In this document: positions 50,202 through 59,337 of the stretch, piece by piece
Layout: each line of letters starts with the position of its first letter
Numbering within the stretch: position 1 is the stretch's first letter
NCBI RefSeq assembly: GCF_900113115.1
Contig: NZ_FOOF01000006.1
Location: 186,001 to 250,000, forward strand
Length of the DNA stretch: 64,000 bases
Reading direction: 5' to 3'
DNA from: Duganella sp. CF458
GTDB lineage: Bacteria; Pseudomonadota; Gammaproteobacteria; Burkholderiales; Burkholderiaceae_D
The notes under the pieces: model-generated
Databases searched by the model: none
Told to the model about the DNA's origin: nothing
Seen by the model: only the letters and a program-made list of their open reading frames with translations
Position numbers and translations under genes: made by a program

Positions 50202-51071
50202 GTGAAGGATCCACATATCTCGCAAATCGCCATGGAAAACTGGAGTAACAGGATTCTCAATCTGGCGTCCATATTCCTGCCCTGGATCCTGATGGCGGCG
50301 ATTGCGGCAACCGGCTCCTCCCAGCTCACGCCGACGGTCGGCACATTGCTTGTCTTCGGTGTTTTCTTCGCTCTTACCGTGATCGGCGTTGCGATCGGCA
50401 TGCATCGCTATTTCACCCATCATGCGTTCAAGACCAGCCGGACAATCAAGGTGTGCCTGGGCGTGCTTGGAACCTGGGCGATGCAGGGCGACGTCACGCG
50501 CTGGGTGGCCGATCACCGGCGGCATCACCGTTTCGCCGATAAGCGCTTCGATCCCCACTCGCCGTGGTTTTCCGACCGCGGCCCGATCTCAAATCGCTTG
50601 CAGGGCTGGTTCCATGCGCACATGGGGTGGATGATTTATGGAAGGGTTTCGCAGCCGGAGCGCTATGCCCCGGACTGTCTTGCCGATCGCAGCATCGTTG
50701 CTCTTTCCAGGTTCTACTGGCCGATCGTTGTCGTGGGCCTGGTCCTGCCGGGTGCTGTCGGTTATTGGCTTGGCGGCGAAGGCGAGATGGCCAGGTGCAT
50801 ATTCTGGGCTGGTGCGGCTCGGGTCGCCTTGCTTCACCAACTGACATGGTCGGTAAATTCATTCGGCCATATGTTTGGAAACAAGGTGGCTGGCAGCGAT
50901 AACGAATCACGGGACAATGTTTTCTTTGCGCTGTTATTGCTCGGAGAGGGCTTGCACAGCCACCACCATGCACGTCCTACCTCGGCGATGAACCTGCCCA
51001 AGCATCTCGATTTTGGCGGGTGGATCATTCGCGGGTTCGAGAAGCTTGGCCTGGTTTGGCACCTTCGATAA
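50202..51071 (+). CDS. Fatty acid (acyl-CoA) desaturase
   Basis: The 289-aa membrane protein has the three histidine boxes of delta-9 desaturases: HRYFTHH (about 68), HRRHHRF (about 106) and HSHHHA (about 252), with four hydrophobic segments. It introduces a double bond into acyl chains. The GTG at 50202 is the longest start; ATG 50232 is an alternative. It converges on the XdhC pseudogene with a 4-nt gap. Confidence 0.88.
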   Translation: MKDPHISQIAMENWSNRILNLASIFLPWILMAAIAATGSSQLTPTVGTLLVFGVFFALTVIGVAIGMHRYFTHHAFKTSRTIKVCLGVLGTWAMQGDVTRWVADHRRHHRFADKRFDPHSPWFSDRGPISNRLQGWFHAHMGWMIYGRVSQPERYAPDCLADRSIVALSRFYWPIVVVGLVLPGAVGYWLGGEGEMARCIFWAGAARVALLHQLTWSVNSFGHMFGNKVAGSDNESRDNVFFALLLLGEGLHSHHHARPTSAMNLPKHLDFGGWIIRGFEKLGLVWHLR

Positions 51072-51075
51072 GGCG

Positions 51076-51473
51076 TCAGGGCAAAACGTTGCGCAAAGCG
51101 ATCGGGGCGCCGTGGCGTACGGCAGTCATTTCCGCCACGATCGCGACGGCGATTTCCGGCGGCGTATGGCTGCCGATGGGGAGACCGATCGGACCGTGCA
51201 ACCGCGCCAATTCCTCGGGCGAGAAATCGAAGTGGCGCGCCAGGCAGCATATCGTCCAGCTTAGGATCGTGCGTCAGTGCGACGACAGCGCAACGCGGGT
51301 CGGCGTGCATGGACAGGAATGCGTCATCGGGCATCGAAGTGACCACTTTGGTGCCGGGCACGCGCCATTCGGTGCCGTACTCGCCGCGCGGCTCGCAGAT
51401 TGTGTTGTCGTAGTCCTCCGTCGCCCGTCCAGCGGCGGGCGGCCTCCAGTACCTGCAAATCCACACTTTCCAT
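51076..51473 (-). pseudogene. Decayed XdhC/CoxI-family maturation factor
   Basis: Three pieces of an XdhC protein can be read in different frames. The first is [15 protein letters not shown] from ATG 51473 (sharing a base with the previous stop). The second is CEPRGEYGTEWRVPGTKVV to ALTHDPKLDDM. The third is LARHFDFSPEELARLHGPIGL to PPEIAVAIVAEMTAV, ending at 51076. The CoxI N-terminal domain and part of the Rossmann region are deleted. XdhC normally inserts sulfurated molybdenum cofactor into the neighbouring hydroxylase. Confidence 0.85.
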
Positions 51474-53668
51474 CAGGCCTTCAGCTCCTCCGTGCGAATC
51501 GGCAGGCTGCGCACCCGTTTACCCGTAGCGGCAGCCAGCGCGTTTGCCAGCGCGGGTGCCAGCGGCGGCACGCCCGGCTCGCCAATGCCGGTAGGCTTTT
51601 CGGCCGACGGAACGATATGCACTTCCACCTTAGGCATTTCGGTGATGCGGATCGGGGCGTAGTCGTGGAAGTTGGATTGCTCCACCGCGCCATCCTTCAG
51701 CGTGATGGCCCCATGCAGTGCTGCCGACAAGGCGAACCCAACGCCGCCTTCGACCTGCGCGCGCACCACGTCGGGATTGACCACCATGCCGCAGTCGACG
51801 GCACAGGTCACACGGTCGACAGTGAAGCTGCCGTCGGCGCTCACGGTCACTTCGGCTACCTGGGCGACGTAGCTGCCGAAGGATTCATGCACAGCGATGC
51901 CACGGCCGCGCCGCGTGCCTTGTGCTCCTGCCGGCAGCGGCTGGCCCCAGCCGGCTTTGTCGGCGGCCAGTTTCAGCACGCCCGCATGGCGCGGATGCTT
52001 GTCGAGCAATGCCAGGCGGTAGGCCACCGGGTCCTGTTTGGCGATGCTGGCCAGTTCGTCGATAAAGGTTTCGGTGGAATAGGCGGTGTGGGTCGAACCG
52101 ACCGAGCGCCACCAGAGCACCGGCACCTGAATATCGGCCGGAGAATGCAGCTCGACGCGCATGGAGGGAATGCCATACGGAAGATTGGCTGCACCCTCGA
52201 CGGAGACGGCATCAACGCCGTCCTTGATCATCATGCCAGCAAATACAGTCCCGGCCACGATTGATTGGCCTACCAGGCGGTGGCGCCAGGCTGTTGGACG
52301 GCCGTCTTCGCCCAGCGCTGCCTCCAGCGCATGGTGGAATGCAGGGCGGTAGTATCCGGCGCGCATGTCGTCCTCGCGCAGCCAGACCATCTTGATTGGC
52401 GCGCGGGACTTGCTTGCCTTGGCGATCTGCACCGCCTCCAGCACGAAGTCCGCGTCCTTGCTGGCGCGACGGCCGAAGCTGCCACCCGCGTAGAGCATAT
52501 TGATCTTCACTTTCTCGGGCGCCAAGCCAAGCAGCGCAGCGACAGATGGCTGGTCGATGGACTGGAACTGGGCGCCGTACCAAAGCTCGCATTCTCCTTC
52601 GCCGATGCGCACGACGCAGTTCAGCGGCTCCATTGCTGCATGAGCGAGGTAGGGGAAGTCATAGGTGGCGCGCAGCACACGGCCAGGGAGCGCCAGGGCG
52701 GCATCGGCATCGCCGGCGCTATGGGTGACCAGGCCAGGCTGTTGCGCCAACGTGCGGTACCGGGCGAAGATTTCTTCGCTGCCCAGCTTGAACGCCCTGG
52801 ATTCGTCCCAGACGATCTTGAGCGCGTCGCGGCCTTTCTTCGCGCTCCAGGTGTCCTGCGCCAGCACGGCCACGCCGGTCGGGATCTGCACCACGTTCAC
52901 CACTCCCTTGATGGCCTTGGCCTTGCTCGCGTCGAAGGATTTGACCGTTGCGCCAAAGCGCGGCGCATGGGCGACAACTGCCGTCAGCATGCCTGGCAGG
53001 TGCATGTCCTGGGTGAACTGCGCACGGCCATTGACCTTGCCGGCACTGTCTTTGCGCGGCGCGTGCTTGCCGATCAGCTTGAAGTGCTCGGGCGATTTCA
53101 GCACCACGTTGGCGGGCACCGGCAGCATTGCTGCGGCAGGCGCCAGCTCGCCGAAGGTGGCCTTGCGCGCACCATGCGTGACGATCCCTTCGCTGACGCG
53201 GATATCGCCGGCGGGAACCTTCCACTGTGCGGCGGCAGCCGAGACCAGCATGGCACGGGCGCTGGCGCCAGCCTTGCGCATCTGCTCCCAGGAGTTGGCA
53301 ATGGCGGTGCTGCCGCCGGTACCCTGGAAGGGACCGAATGCGAGGTTGTTGTAGCGGCGGGCGTCGGCCGGAGCACCTTCCACGCGAACCTGCGACCAGG
53401 CAGCGTCAAGTTCTTCGGCCACCAGCGTGGCAAGGCCGGTGTAGGCACCCTGGCCCATCTCCAGGTGCTTGGAAATGACGGTTACCATGCCATCCGTTCC
53501 GATGCGGACAAAGGCGTTCGGCTCGAATTCCGGTGTGCTTGCAGCAGCGGTGGCGGCTTGCGCACCGGGCAGGTAGACGGCCAGCGTCAAGCCGGCGGCA
53601 GCTTGCACAGCGCTGCGCAGGAAGTCGCGGCGGCTGCCATTCTCAATGCGAGGAGTAGTGAGGTTCAT
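51473..53668 (-). CDS. Molybdopterin-binding subunit of a xanthine-dehydrogenase-family (IorB-like) oxidoreductase
   Basis: The 731-aa protein has a Tat signal ([16 protein letters not shown]) and the aldehyde oxidase/isoquinoline 1-oxidoreductase beta-subunit order, with [14 protein letters not shown] near residue 400 and the catalytic glutamate in [14 protein letters not shown] near the C-terminus. It hydroxylates an aldehyde or N-heterocycle in the periplasm using molybdopterin. Its Fe-S partner lies directly upstream, and the XdhC helper downstream is broken. Confidence 0.92.
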   Translation of the reverse strand: MNLTTPRIENGSRRDFLRSAVQAAAGLTLAVYLPGAQAATAAASTPEFEPNAFVRIGTDGMVTVISKHLEMGQGAYTGLATLVAEELDAAWSQVRVEGAPADARRYNNLAFGPFQGTGGSTAIANSWEQMRKAGASARAMLVSAAAAQWKVPAGDIRVSEGIVTHGARKATFGELAPAAAMLPVPANVVLKSPEHFKLIGKHAPRKDSAGKVNGRAQFTQDMHLPGMLTAVVAHAPRFGATVKSFDASKAKAIKGVVNVVQIPTGVAVLAQDTWSAKKGRDALKIVWDESRAFKLGSEEIFARYRTLAQQPGLVTHSAGDADAALALPGRVLRATYDFPYLAHAAMEPLNCVVRIGEGECELWYGAQFQSIDQPSVAALLGLAPEKVKINMLYAGGSFGRRASKDADFVLEAVQIAKASKSRAPIKMVWLREDDMRAGYYRPAFHHALEAALGEDGRPTAWRHRLVGQSIVAGTVFAGMMIKDGVDAVSVEGAANLPYGIPSMRVELHSPADIQVPVLWWRSVGSTHTAYSTETFIDELASIAKQDPVAYRLALLDKHPRHAGVLKLAADKAGWGQPLPAGAQGTRRGRGIAVHESFGSYVAQVAEVTVSADGSFTVDRVTCAVDCGMVVNPDVVRAQVEGGVGFALSAALHGAITLKDGAVEQSNFHDYAPIRITEMPKVEVHIVPSAEKPTGIGEPGVPPLAPALANALAAATGKRVRSLPIRTEELKA

Positions 53669-54123
53669 GCCAGCTCCTGTGCGGCGTCGTGGATGGCGGC
53701 GCGGATGCGCACGTAGGTGGCGCAGCGGCAGATATTGCCGGCCATGGCAGCGTCAATGTCGGCGTCCGATGGCTTGCGATTTCCTTCCAACAGTGCGACA
53801 GCGCTCATGATCTGGCCGGACTGGCAGTAGCCGCACTGCACTACATCGAGCTTCTTCCAGGCTTCCTGCACCACCTTGCCGATGCGTGCGCGGTCGACGC
53901 CCTCGATGGTGACAATCTTCTTGCCTACCGCGGCCGAAACGGGCGTGCTGCAGGAGCGGATCGGCGTGCCGTCCAGGTGCGCCGTGCAGGCGCCGCACAA
54001 GCCCATGCCGCAGCCGTATTTGGTGCCGGTCAGCTGCAGATTATCGCGCAGCACCCACAGCAAAGGGGTGTCGGCGGCGACGTCGACGCGCGTCGCCTTG
54101 CCGTTGATATTCAGTGTGATCAT
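53665..54123 (-). CDS. [2Fe-2S] subunit of the IorAB-type oxidoreductase
   Basis: The 152-aa protein has the plant-type [2Fe-2S] set [15 protein letters not shown] followed by the alpha-helical [2Fe-2S] domain with CGYCQSG and CRCATY. It passes electrons from the molybdenum subunit to an acceptor. GGAGAG lies 7 nt before ATG 54123. The end overlaps the large subunit start by 4 nt. Confidence 0.92.
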   Translation of the reverse strand: MITLNINGKATRVDVAADTPLLWVLRDNLQLTGTKYGCGMGLCGACTAHLDGTPIRSCSTPVSAAVGKKIVTIEGVDRARIGKVVQEAWKKLDVVQCGYCQSGQIMSAVALLEGNRKPSDADIDAAMAGNICRCATYVRIRAAIHDAAQELA

Positions 54124-54230
54124 TCCGTACTCTCCGCTCATGTGGAAATGCAAGCTTGCATTCTAGGGAGCGGGTTCTGGCGGCTAATAGCACGATTCCA
54201 CTGATTTCTTGCCTGATCCTCTTTGGCCTT

Positions 54231-55115
54231 TCAGGCTGCGGCAGCTTCGCGCCGCATGGCGTCGATATCGCGCTTGGGGGGCGCGCCGAACAGGCGGCTG
54301 TATTCGCGGCTGAACTGCGAAGGGCTTTCGTAGCCCACCCTGAACGCCGCGCTGGCTGCATCCAGCTGCTCATTCAGCATCAGGCGCCGAGCCTCATTCA
54401 AGCGCAGCCATTTCTGGTACTGCAAGGGGCTCATCGTCGTCAGCTGGCGGAAATGCAGGTGCAGGTTGGATGCGCTCATCTTGACGTGCGCGGCCAGTTC
54501 GTCGACGTGCAGCGGCTCTGCGTAGTGCAGGCGTAGCCAGTCGAGCGCACGCGCGATACGGAAGCTATGGCTGCCGACGGAGGCCATCTGGCGCAGGCGC
54601 GCGGACTGGTCGCTGAGCAGCAGCCTGTAGTGGATTTCGCGCTCGACCAGGGGTGCCAGAACCGGCAGCGCCTCCGGCTCGTCCAGCAGGGCGAGCAGGC
54701 GCTGGAACGGATCGGCCAGGGCAGGCGTCATGCTGCCGATGGCAGCGGCGCCCTGGCTGGCAATGTCGGCCGGTGTCGGGCGCCGGCTATGCGTCGCCAG
54801 TTCGGCGATCGTTCGCAGATCGAGCTTATAAACCAGGCCGAGGCAGGGCTGGTCCGGGCTTGCTTCCAGCACCTGGGAGCTGCCAGGAAGGTTCAGCGCG
54901 GTCACCATGAAGCGCGTTGCATCGTAGCGGTAGCATTGTTCGCCAATCACCAATTGCTTGGCCCCTTGGGCGACAAATACGATGCTCGGTTCTACCATGC
55001 AGACGTGCGGCGTGGTCGGCGCGCTGCGCCGGTACAGGTACAGATTGGAAATGGGGGAATAGTAGTCTTCTTCATCCCGGGTCCATTGCGAGATAGCGTC
55101 AGCCAGAGTTTTCAT
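54231..55115 (-). CDS. AraC-family transcriptional regulator
   Basis: The 294-aa protein has an AraC_N sensor domain (SIVFVAQGAKQLVIGEQCYRYD) and two C-terminal helix-turn-helix motifs (VDELAAHVKMSASNLHLHFRQL and GYESPSQFSREYSRLFGAPPKRD). It lies upstream of, and in the same direction as, the oxidoreductase genes with 107 nt between, so it may regulate them. Confidence 0.88.
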   Translation of the reverse strand: MKTLADAISQWTRDEEDYYSPISNLYLYRRSAPTTPHVCMVEPSIVFVAQGAKQLVIGEQCYRYDATRFMVTALNLPGSSQVLEASPDQPCLGLVYKLDLRTIAELATHSRRPTPADIASQGAAAIGSMTPALADPFQRLLALLDEPEALPVLAPLVEREIHYRLLLSDQSARLRQMASVGSHSFRIARALDWLRLHYAEPLHVDELAAHVKMSASNLHLHFRQLTTMSPLQYQKWLRLNEARRLMLNEQLDAASAAFRVGYESPSQFSREYSRLFGAPPKRDIDAMRREAAAA

Positions 55116-55138
55116 GCCGGTAGCATAACATCACGGCG

Positions 55139-55167
55139 CGAACCAAAGGACAGGCTCATACCACAAA
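55139..55167 (+). promoter_or_regulatory. hrp box A (HrpL-type promoter)
   Basis: CGAACC (55139-55144), 16 nt, CCACAAA (55161-55167). The consensus is GGAACC-N15/16-CCACNNA; only the first base differs. It lies 43 nt before the 628-aa effector-like gene. Confidence 0.7.
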
Positions 55168-55210
55168 GTAAGGTCCGCAATGGTGACCGATCAGCGTAAA
55201 TGGAGATGCA

Positions 55211-57097
55211 ATGCTCAATCGAGCCGGCTACAGTTTCTTGCCAGTCTTGCCGCCAACCGCGAGCGCCAGCCATCCGGCTCCCTCGCCGGCACGCGCGCCG
55301 CAGCAAGGCAACCCGCAACCCTCCGTGCGCTTGGCGGCGCCGCGGGCAGGGACGGTACATCCGCTGCAGTCGCAATGGCAGGGCTCCGCTTCGCAAACGG
55401 AGCGGCCGCCGTCGCAATCGGTGGGCCGCCATACCACCATCCTGGACATGGTGAAATGGGATACCAGGCAAAACGTCGACCTGGTCGGCAACGTCCTGGT
55501 GCTGGGGCATGAGTCGCGCGCCCACGATCCCCGGCTGCGAAATACCGGCGGATCGCCCGATCCGAAGATCAAGCTCACGCTCGATACCGGCACGCTTTCG
55601 CCGGCAGACGCCCGGTATGGGGAGATGATGGGCAAGCAGGCGGCGGTGAACATGCTGCAGAACACCGTGCGGCGCTACGACTTGCACGGAACGCCCGCAG
55701 CGCAGCGTATCCACGAGATCTGCGATTGGCTGGGCGATCCGCGCAGCCGGATGACCGCGGGCGTACTGGGCGACATCACCAGGGACGTTGGCGAATTGGT
55801 GCATGCCCAGGAGACCCGGGACCTGGGGCCGTCCCGTGCCCCGCGCGAGGCCAAGCGCATGCCGATGGAATGCATGACCCATCTTGGCTACGCGATACGG
55901 GATATGCGGCATGATGCCCGGCCCGAACATCGCCAGTTCCTGAACGAGCTGGGATATGAAACGATGGACCGCGTCATGCAGCATAAGTTAAGCCCCGACG
56001 AGACCCGCGATTGGTTGCGCCAGGTGGATTCGGATTGCCGGCAGGCGGGATTGGAGGGCCTCGGCAAACTGGTGAAGCGCCTGCGCCACGACATTCCCGC
56101 GTCGGCGGACGGCTATGAGACGCGCCTGCACGACAATATCTATGGACGCGCCATGGAATCGGTGCTGATCGCCGAACTGGTTCGCGACCCGCCGGCGAAC
56201 GTCAAACAAGGCATGAGCGCGCTGGCCTTGCACCTGGACTTGACGTTGAAGACCTTGCCGAGGCAAGCGCAGCAGGAAGTGGCGCTCCAGGTGCAAGGCA
56301 TGATGCGGCACGAGCGGCGTGGCTGGCAAGCCAATTCGCCCGAGCTGGAGTCCTTCTTCAACGCGCGCCCAGAGCAGGCCCTTGGCGCGCTGAAGCGGCT
56401 GCTGCGCGCACCCATGGACAACGGCTTCGATTGCATCGCGGTTCCCTACGTGACGGTCAAGATGTCGCTGTGCATGCAGGCCCATGGCGGTGCGCCATGG
56501 ATGGGGAGGGCGAACCGGAACTACGCCGATGTGGTGGGCCATGCGGCCGCGCGGCTGACGGAGGCGGCGCCCAATTCCAACCGCATGGCGCCGAAGTCCG
56601 GCATCACCATGCACCACCAACCCGACATCGTTGGCGGCAGGGAAGCGGCCATGCATCCGGGAGACCGCAACCGGCCCAACCTGGAGCAGGCCAGCCCCGA
56701 ACTGCACACAGCGCTCGAGCATGGCGTGTCGTTCGTCAGCGGCGTATCCGGTTCGACGAACATCGTCATGCACATGGTGGGCGATATCCTGGACCGGGGC
56801 GGACAGGTCGATCCGAAGGACGCCTTGCTGGGCACCATGATGTTCCTGAATTACGATGGCGGCCACTCAATGCACGAGGCGCTGTGGGTCGGCAAGCAGC
56901 TGGACCGCAGCCTCGACCTGAGAATGGGAATGCCGGGCGGCGATCCGCGCAACTTCGTCGCCGACTACGATCGCTTCATCGAGTCGTTCCCGCAAGCCAA
57001 GGGCCGCGACCAGTTGCGCGCCGCCGCCGATACGGCGTGGGACAAGACTCTCGACCATTTCGGACAGCATAGCCACTACTCGCCCGAAAACCGCTAG
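55211..57097 (+). CDS. Candidate type III effector, 628 aa, unknown family
   Basis: I do not recognise a family. The first ~75 residues are Ser/Pro/Ala/Gln-rich with no acidic residue before Glu64, like the export signals of type III effectors. The middle is helical. A block near residues 511-556 has GVSGSTN and DGGHSMHE, rich in His/Asp/Gly, and may be catalytic. There is no signal peptide or transmembrane segment. GGAG precedes the ATG. An hrp box lies upstream, so I infer HrpL-controlled, type III-exported protein. Confidence 0.6.
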   Translation: MLNRAGYSFLPVLPPTASASHPAPSPARAPQQGNPQPSVRLAAPRAGTVHPLQSQWQGSASQTERPPSQSVGRHTTILDMVKWDTRQNVDLVGNVLVLGHESRAHDPRLRNTGGSPDPKIKLTLDTGTLSPADARYGEMMGKQAAVNMLQNTVRRYDLHGTPAAQRIHEICDWLGDPRSRMTAGVLGDITRDVGELVHAQETRDLGPSRAPREAKRMPMECMTHLGYAIRDMRHDARPEHRQFLNELGYETMDRVMQHKLSPDETRDWLRQVDSDCRQAGLEGLGKLVKRLRHDIPASADGYETRLHDNIYGRAMESVLIAELVRDPPANVKQGMSALALHLDLTLKTLPRQAQQEVALQVQGMMRHERRGWQANSPELESFFNARPEQALGALKRLLRAPMDNGFDCIAVPYVTVKMSLCMQAHGGAPWMGRANRNYADVVGHAAARLTEAAPNSNRMAPKSGITMHHQPDIVGGREAAMHPGDRNRPNLEQASPELHTALEHGVSFVSGVSGSTNIVMHMVGDILDRGGQVDPKDALLGTMMFLNYDGGHSMHEALWVGKQLDRSLDLRMGMPGGDPRNFVADYDRFIESFPQAKGRDQLRAAADTAWDKTLDHFGQHSHYSPENR

Positions 57098-57178
57098 TTG
57101 ATTCCACAGCGTGCTGCGGATGCGCTTTAGGATGGGGTGAACGCTATACTGGCAGGGTTCAACCCTTCCCAATGTCCG

Positions 57179-57973
57179 ATGCGCGCGTGGCCGTTATTAT
57201 CCATTCTGACAAGTTTCCTGCTCATAGGTCAGGCGGAGGGCGCTTGTCAGCCGCTTCGCTACGGCTATACGGACAAGGCGGTGCCTCCGTATTACAACGG
57301 TTCGGGGCCGGAAGCACCCGAGCCGCCCGGGGCGCTGGCGGAATTGGCGCGCGATGCGGCGGCCGGCGCCGGTTGCCGGGTGCGGATGGTGCGCATGCCG
57401 CCGGCGCGGCTGCACAAAAGCCTGGACGAGGGGACGATCGATGCCATGTCCTTGTTCGATCCCCAGGTGGTAGGCGAACTTCCCAACGTCATCTATCCGC
57501 GCGACAAGCAAGGCAAGCTCGATGCGGCGCGCGCCATGCCGCTGTATGTCGTGGTTTTTGTGCGCGCGCGCGATTACCTGCCGCTCGATGCCGATCCGGC
57601 GCTCACCATGCGCGGGCGCACCATCGGCGTTTCGCAAGGTGCGCCGCACATCAAATACCTGCAAAGCGCGGGCGTCGAAGTCGATGCCGGCGCCACCAAT
57701 CCCGACCTCAATTTCGAGAAGCTCAAGCTGGGCCGCATCGACGGCTTTGCCATTTCGCTGTCGACGCCGGAAGACATGGACGCGCCTGTGGCTGCGCGCT
57801 ACGGCAAGGAATTCATCCGCCTGCGTAGGCCGATACTCGTCATTAACTCATGGCTGGCAATGAACCGCGCTTATTACGAGAATAACCGCGAAGCTTCCGA
57901 AGCGATCTGGAACTGGTACGGTTCCCACGGGCGGGCGCGCCTCAACACGCTACTGAAAAAATACCGGCGCTAA
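57179..57973 (+). CDS. Periplasmic amino-acid-type solute-binding protein
   Basis: The 264-aa protein has a signal peptide (MRAWPLLSILTSFLLIGQAEGA) and the two-lobe fold of family 3 solute-binding proteins (RTIGVSQGAPHIKYLQ, KLGRIDGFAISLS). No transporter genes are adjacent, so it may be a lone binding protein or a sensor. GTG 57137 is an alternative start. No hrp box lies before it. Confidence 0.7.
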   Translation: MRAWPLLSILTSFLLIGQAEGACQPLRYGYTDKAVPPYYNGSGPEAPEPPGALAELARDAAAGAGCRVRMVRMPPARLHKSLDEGTIDAMSLFDPQVVGELPNVIYPRDKQGKLDAARAMPLYVVVFVRARDYLPLDADPALTMRGRTIGVSQGAPHIKYLQSAGVEVDAGATNPDLNFEKLKLGRIDGFAISLSTPEDMDAPVAARYGKEFIRLRRPILVINSWLAMNRAYYENNREASEAIWNWYGSHGRARLNTLLKKYRR

Positions 57974-58016
57974 GCGCAGTTGCGCTCAGTTGCGCTCAGT
58001 TGCGATCAGTTGCGCC
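57974..58016. repeat. 10-bp tandem repeat at the 3' end of the PhyH gene
   Basis: Units of TGCGCTCAGT begin at 57981, 57991 and 58001 (TGCGATCAGT), with partial units at 57974 and 58011. It lies between convergent genes and covers the PhyH stop. Each unit brings an in-repeat TGA on the minus strand. Confidence 0.85.
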
Positions 58017-58962
58017 GGTACTGTCGTGCGAACTGGAAGATGTGCTCCCAGGTTTCCGGGAAATCACCGGGGATGCGGCGGTTGTACATATAGATTGCGC
58101 CGGCAATCGCCTGCAGCCTGGCTTCGAACGGCAGTTGCAATCCGGGCCCGAAATCGAGTGAAGAAAAGCCGGTGCGGGCGGTGTCGGGATTGATCTCGTG
58201 CAGGTCGCAATCGCGGTTGTGAAAATAGATGCCGACGCTGATGCGCGGCTGCCTGGCCCGTGCGCTGCTGCGGCCGCTCCAGTGCAGCACATGCGTGTTC
58301 CAGCCCAAGGGCGCACCGGCGGGCACCGGCAGCGCACGGACGTTTTGCCAGTCGCCCAGTTCCAGTTCTATCTGTTCGCCTTCCGGTCCCAGGCTTCGGT
58401 CCAGGTTCTGCGGCAGTACGTACATGCAGGCGTTGAGGGGACTGACGTCAGTCAGCGGCAGCCAGATATTGAGTATCCGCGGACGGCCATCCGCGCCGAC
58501 GGCCTGCGGGTGATGCAGGTCGCGGTGCGGGCCCCAGCCGGTGGCATTTTCCTGCGGCGCCACGTGCCAGGCCCAGATATCGGTGGGCATCATCTGGTAG
58601 CGCTCGCCCAGCAGCTGGCGCAGGACGGGGTCGAGCGGCGCGAACATTTGCCAGAACGCGTCGTACACCATGCAGAAAACCGGAGGAATGCCACGCTGCA
58701 CCAGCCCGCCGATCACCTGGGCGAGTTTGCCGGCATGGCTGCGCGGGATGATGGGACCAGCCTGGAAATAGCCTTCGGCGAGGGCGTCCGCAACATGGCG
58801 TCCAGGCTCGCCCAGGCCGGGCAGGGCAGTCGGTGCCGGCTTGGCCAAGGGCGTTGCGCTGATCGGCATGTCCGGATTCATGTCCAGCCAGAAGGCCAAC
58901 TGGCCGGCGTGGGCCAGCGGCGAAGGAGAAGCTGCCTGTGATTGTTGTTCTGCGTAGTCCAT
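58006..58962 (-). CDS. Phytanoyl-CoA dioxygenase (PhyH)-family Fe(II)/2-oxoglutarate oxygenase
   Basis: The 318-aa protein has the iron-binding H146-x-D148 (GPHRDLHH) and distal His227 (THVLHWSGR) of PhyH enzymes. These use 2-oxoglutarate and oxygen to hydroxylate a small molecule; the substrate is unknown. An exact-consensus hrp box on the same strand 76 nt upstream places it in the HrpL-type regulon, so it may make or change a virulence-related metabolite. Confidence 0.8.
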   Translation of the reverse strand: MDYAEQQSQAASPSPLAHAGQLAFWLDMNPDMPISATPLAKPAPTALPGLGEPGRHVADALAEGYFQAGPIIPRSHAGKLAQVIGGLVQRGIPPVFCMVYDAFWQMFAPLDPVLRQLLGERYQMMPTDIWAWHVAPQENATGWGPHRDLHHPQAVGADGRPRILNIWLPLTDVSPLNACMYVLPQNLDRSLGPEGEQIELELGDWQNVRALPVPAGAPLGWNTHVLHWSGRSSARARQPRISVGIYFHNRDCDLHEINPDTARTGFSSLDFGPGLQLPFEARLQAIAGAIYMYNRRIPGDFPETWEHIFQFARQYRRN

Positions 58963-59037
58963 AAGCTCGTCTCAAGTGGGAACGCCGGCAAGCGCTGACA
59001 GGGACCGCGCAATTGCGCCCGGCACCAGGCCTGCCGA

Positions 59038-59066
59038 TAGGTGGCTGCTCTGGCGGCGCTGGTTCC
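59038..59066 (-). promoter_or_regulatory. hrp box B (exact consensus, minus strand)
   Basis: Read on the minus strand: GGAACC (59066-59061), 16 nt, CCACCTA (59044-59038). All fixed positions of GGAACC-N16-CCACNNA match. It lies 75 nt before the PhyH-type gene. Confidence 0.85.
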
Positions 59067-59087
59067 GCACCGGTGTTGCGCTGCGAT

Positions 59088-59116
59088 GGAACGCATGCGC
59101 TCTTCGTTGCCACTCA
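59088..59116 (+). promoter_or_regulatory. hrp box C (plus strand)
   Basis: GGAACG (59088-59093), 16 nt, CCACTCA (59110-59116). One mismatch in the -35. It lies 50 nt before the 40-aa ORF at 59167 and back to back with box B. Confidence 0.8.
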
Positions 59117-59166
59117 GCTTGGGGCGCTGATGCCCCACACCATATCAACCTTGAAAGGAGTCAGAA

Positions 59167-59289
59167 ATGCTGCCAATTCTCGCCGCTATCGGTCGCGCCG
59201 TCCTGCCTGAAGTGATCAACACCGCTGCCAAGGTCCTGGGCGGCGGCTCGGAACAGAAGCCGTCCAACCCGGCCGACGACATCATCTAA
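59167..59289 (+). CDS. 40-aa helical peptide under hrp box C
   Basis: AAAGGAG precedes the ATG. The product has an N-terminal amphipathic helix (LPILAAIGRAVLPEVINTAAKVLGG) and a polar tail, with no cysteine. No family is recognised. It is a single gene followed by a hairpin. It could be a small exported or pilus-associated protein. Confidence 0.6.
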   Translation: MLPILAAIGRAVLPEVINTAAKVLGGGSEQKPSNPADDII

Positions 59290-59296
59290 GTGAAGG

Positions 59297-59321
59297 GCTT
59301 GCGGCCGCACAGGCCGCAAGC
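59297..59321. terminator. Perfect hairpin between convergent small genes
   Basis: GCTTGCGGCC-gcaca-GGCCGCAAGC, a perfect 10-bp stem between the 40-aa gene and the convergent 126-aa gene. No U-tract follows on either strand, so it may stop transcription only in part. Confidence 0.5.
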
Positions 59322-59337
59322 GCCAGTTGAAGCTTGT

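Noticed and set aside
57098..57178. Possible hrp box before the solute-binding gene
   Set aside because: No GGAAC with CCAC at the right distance was found.
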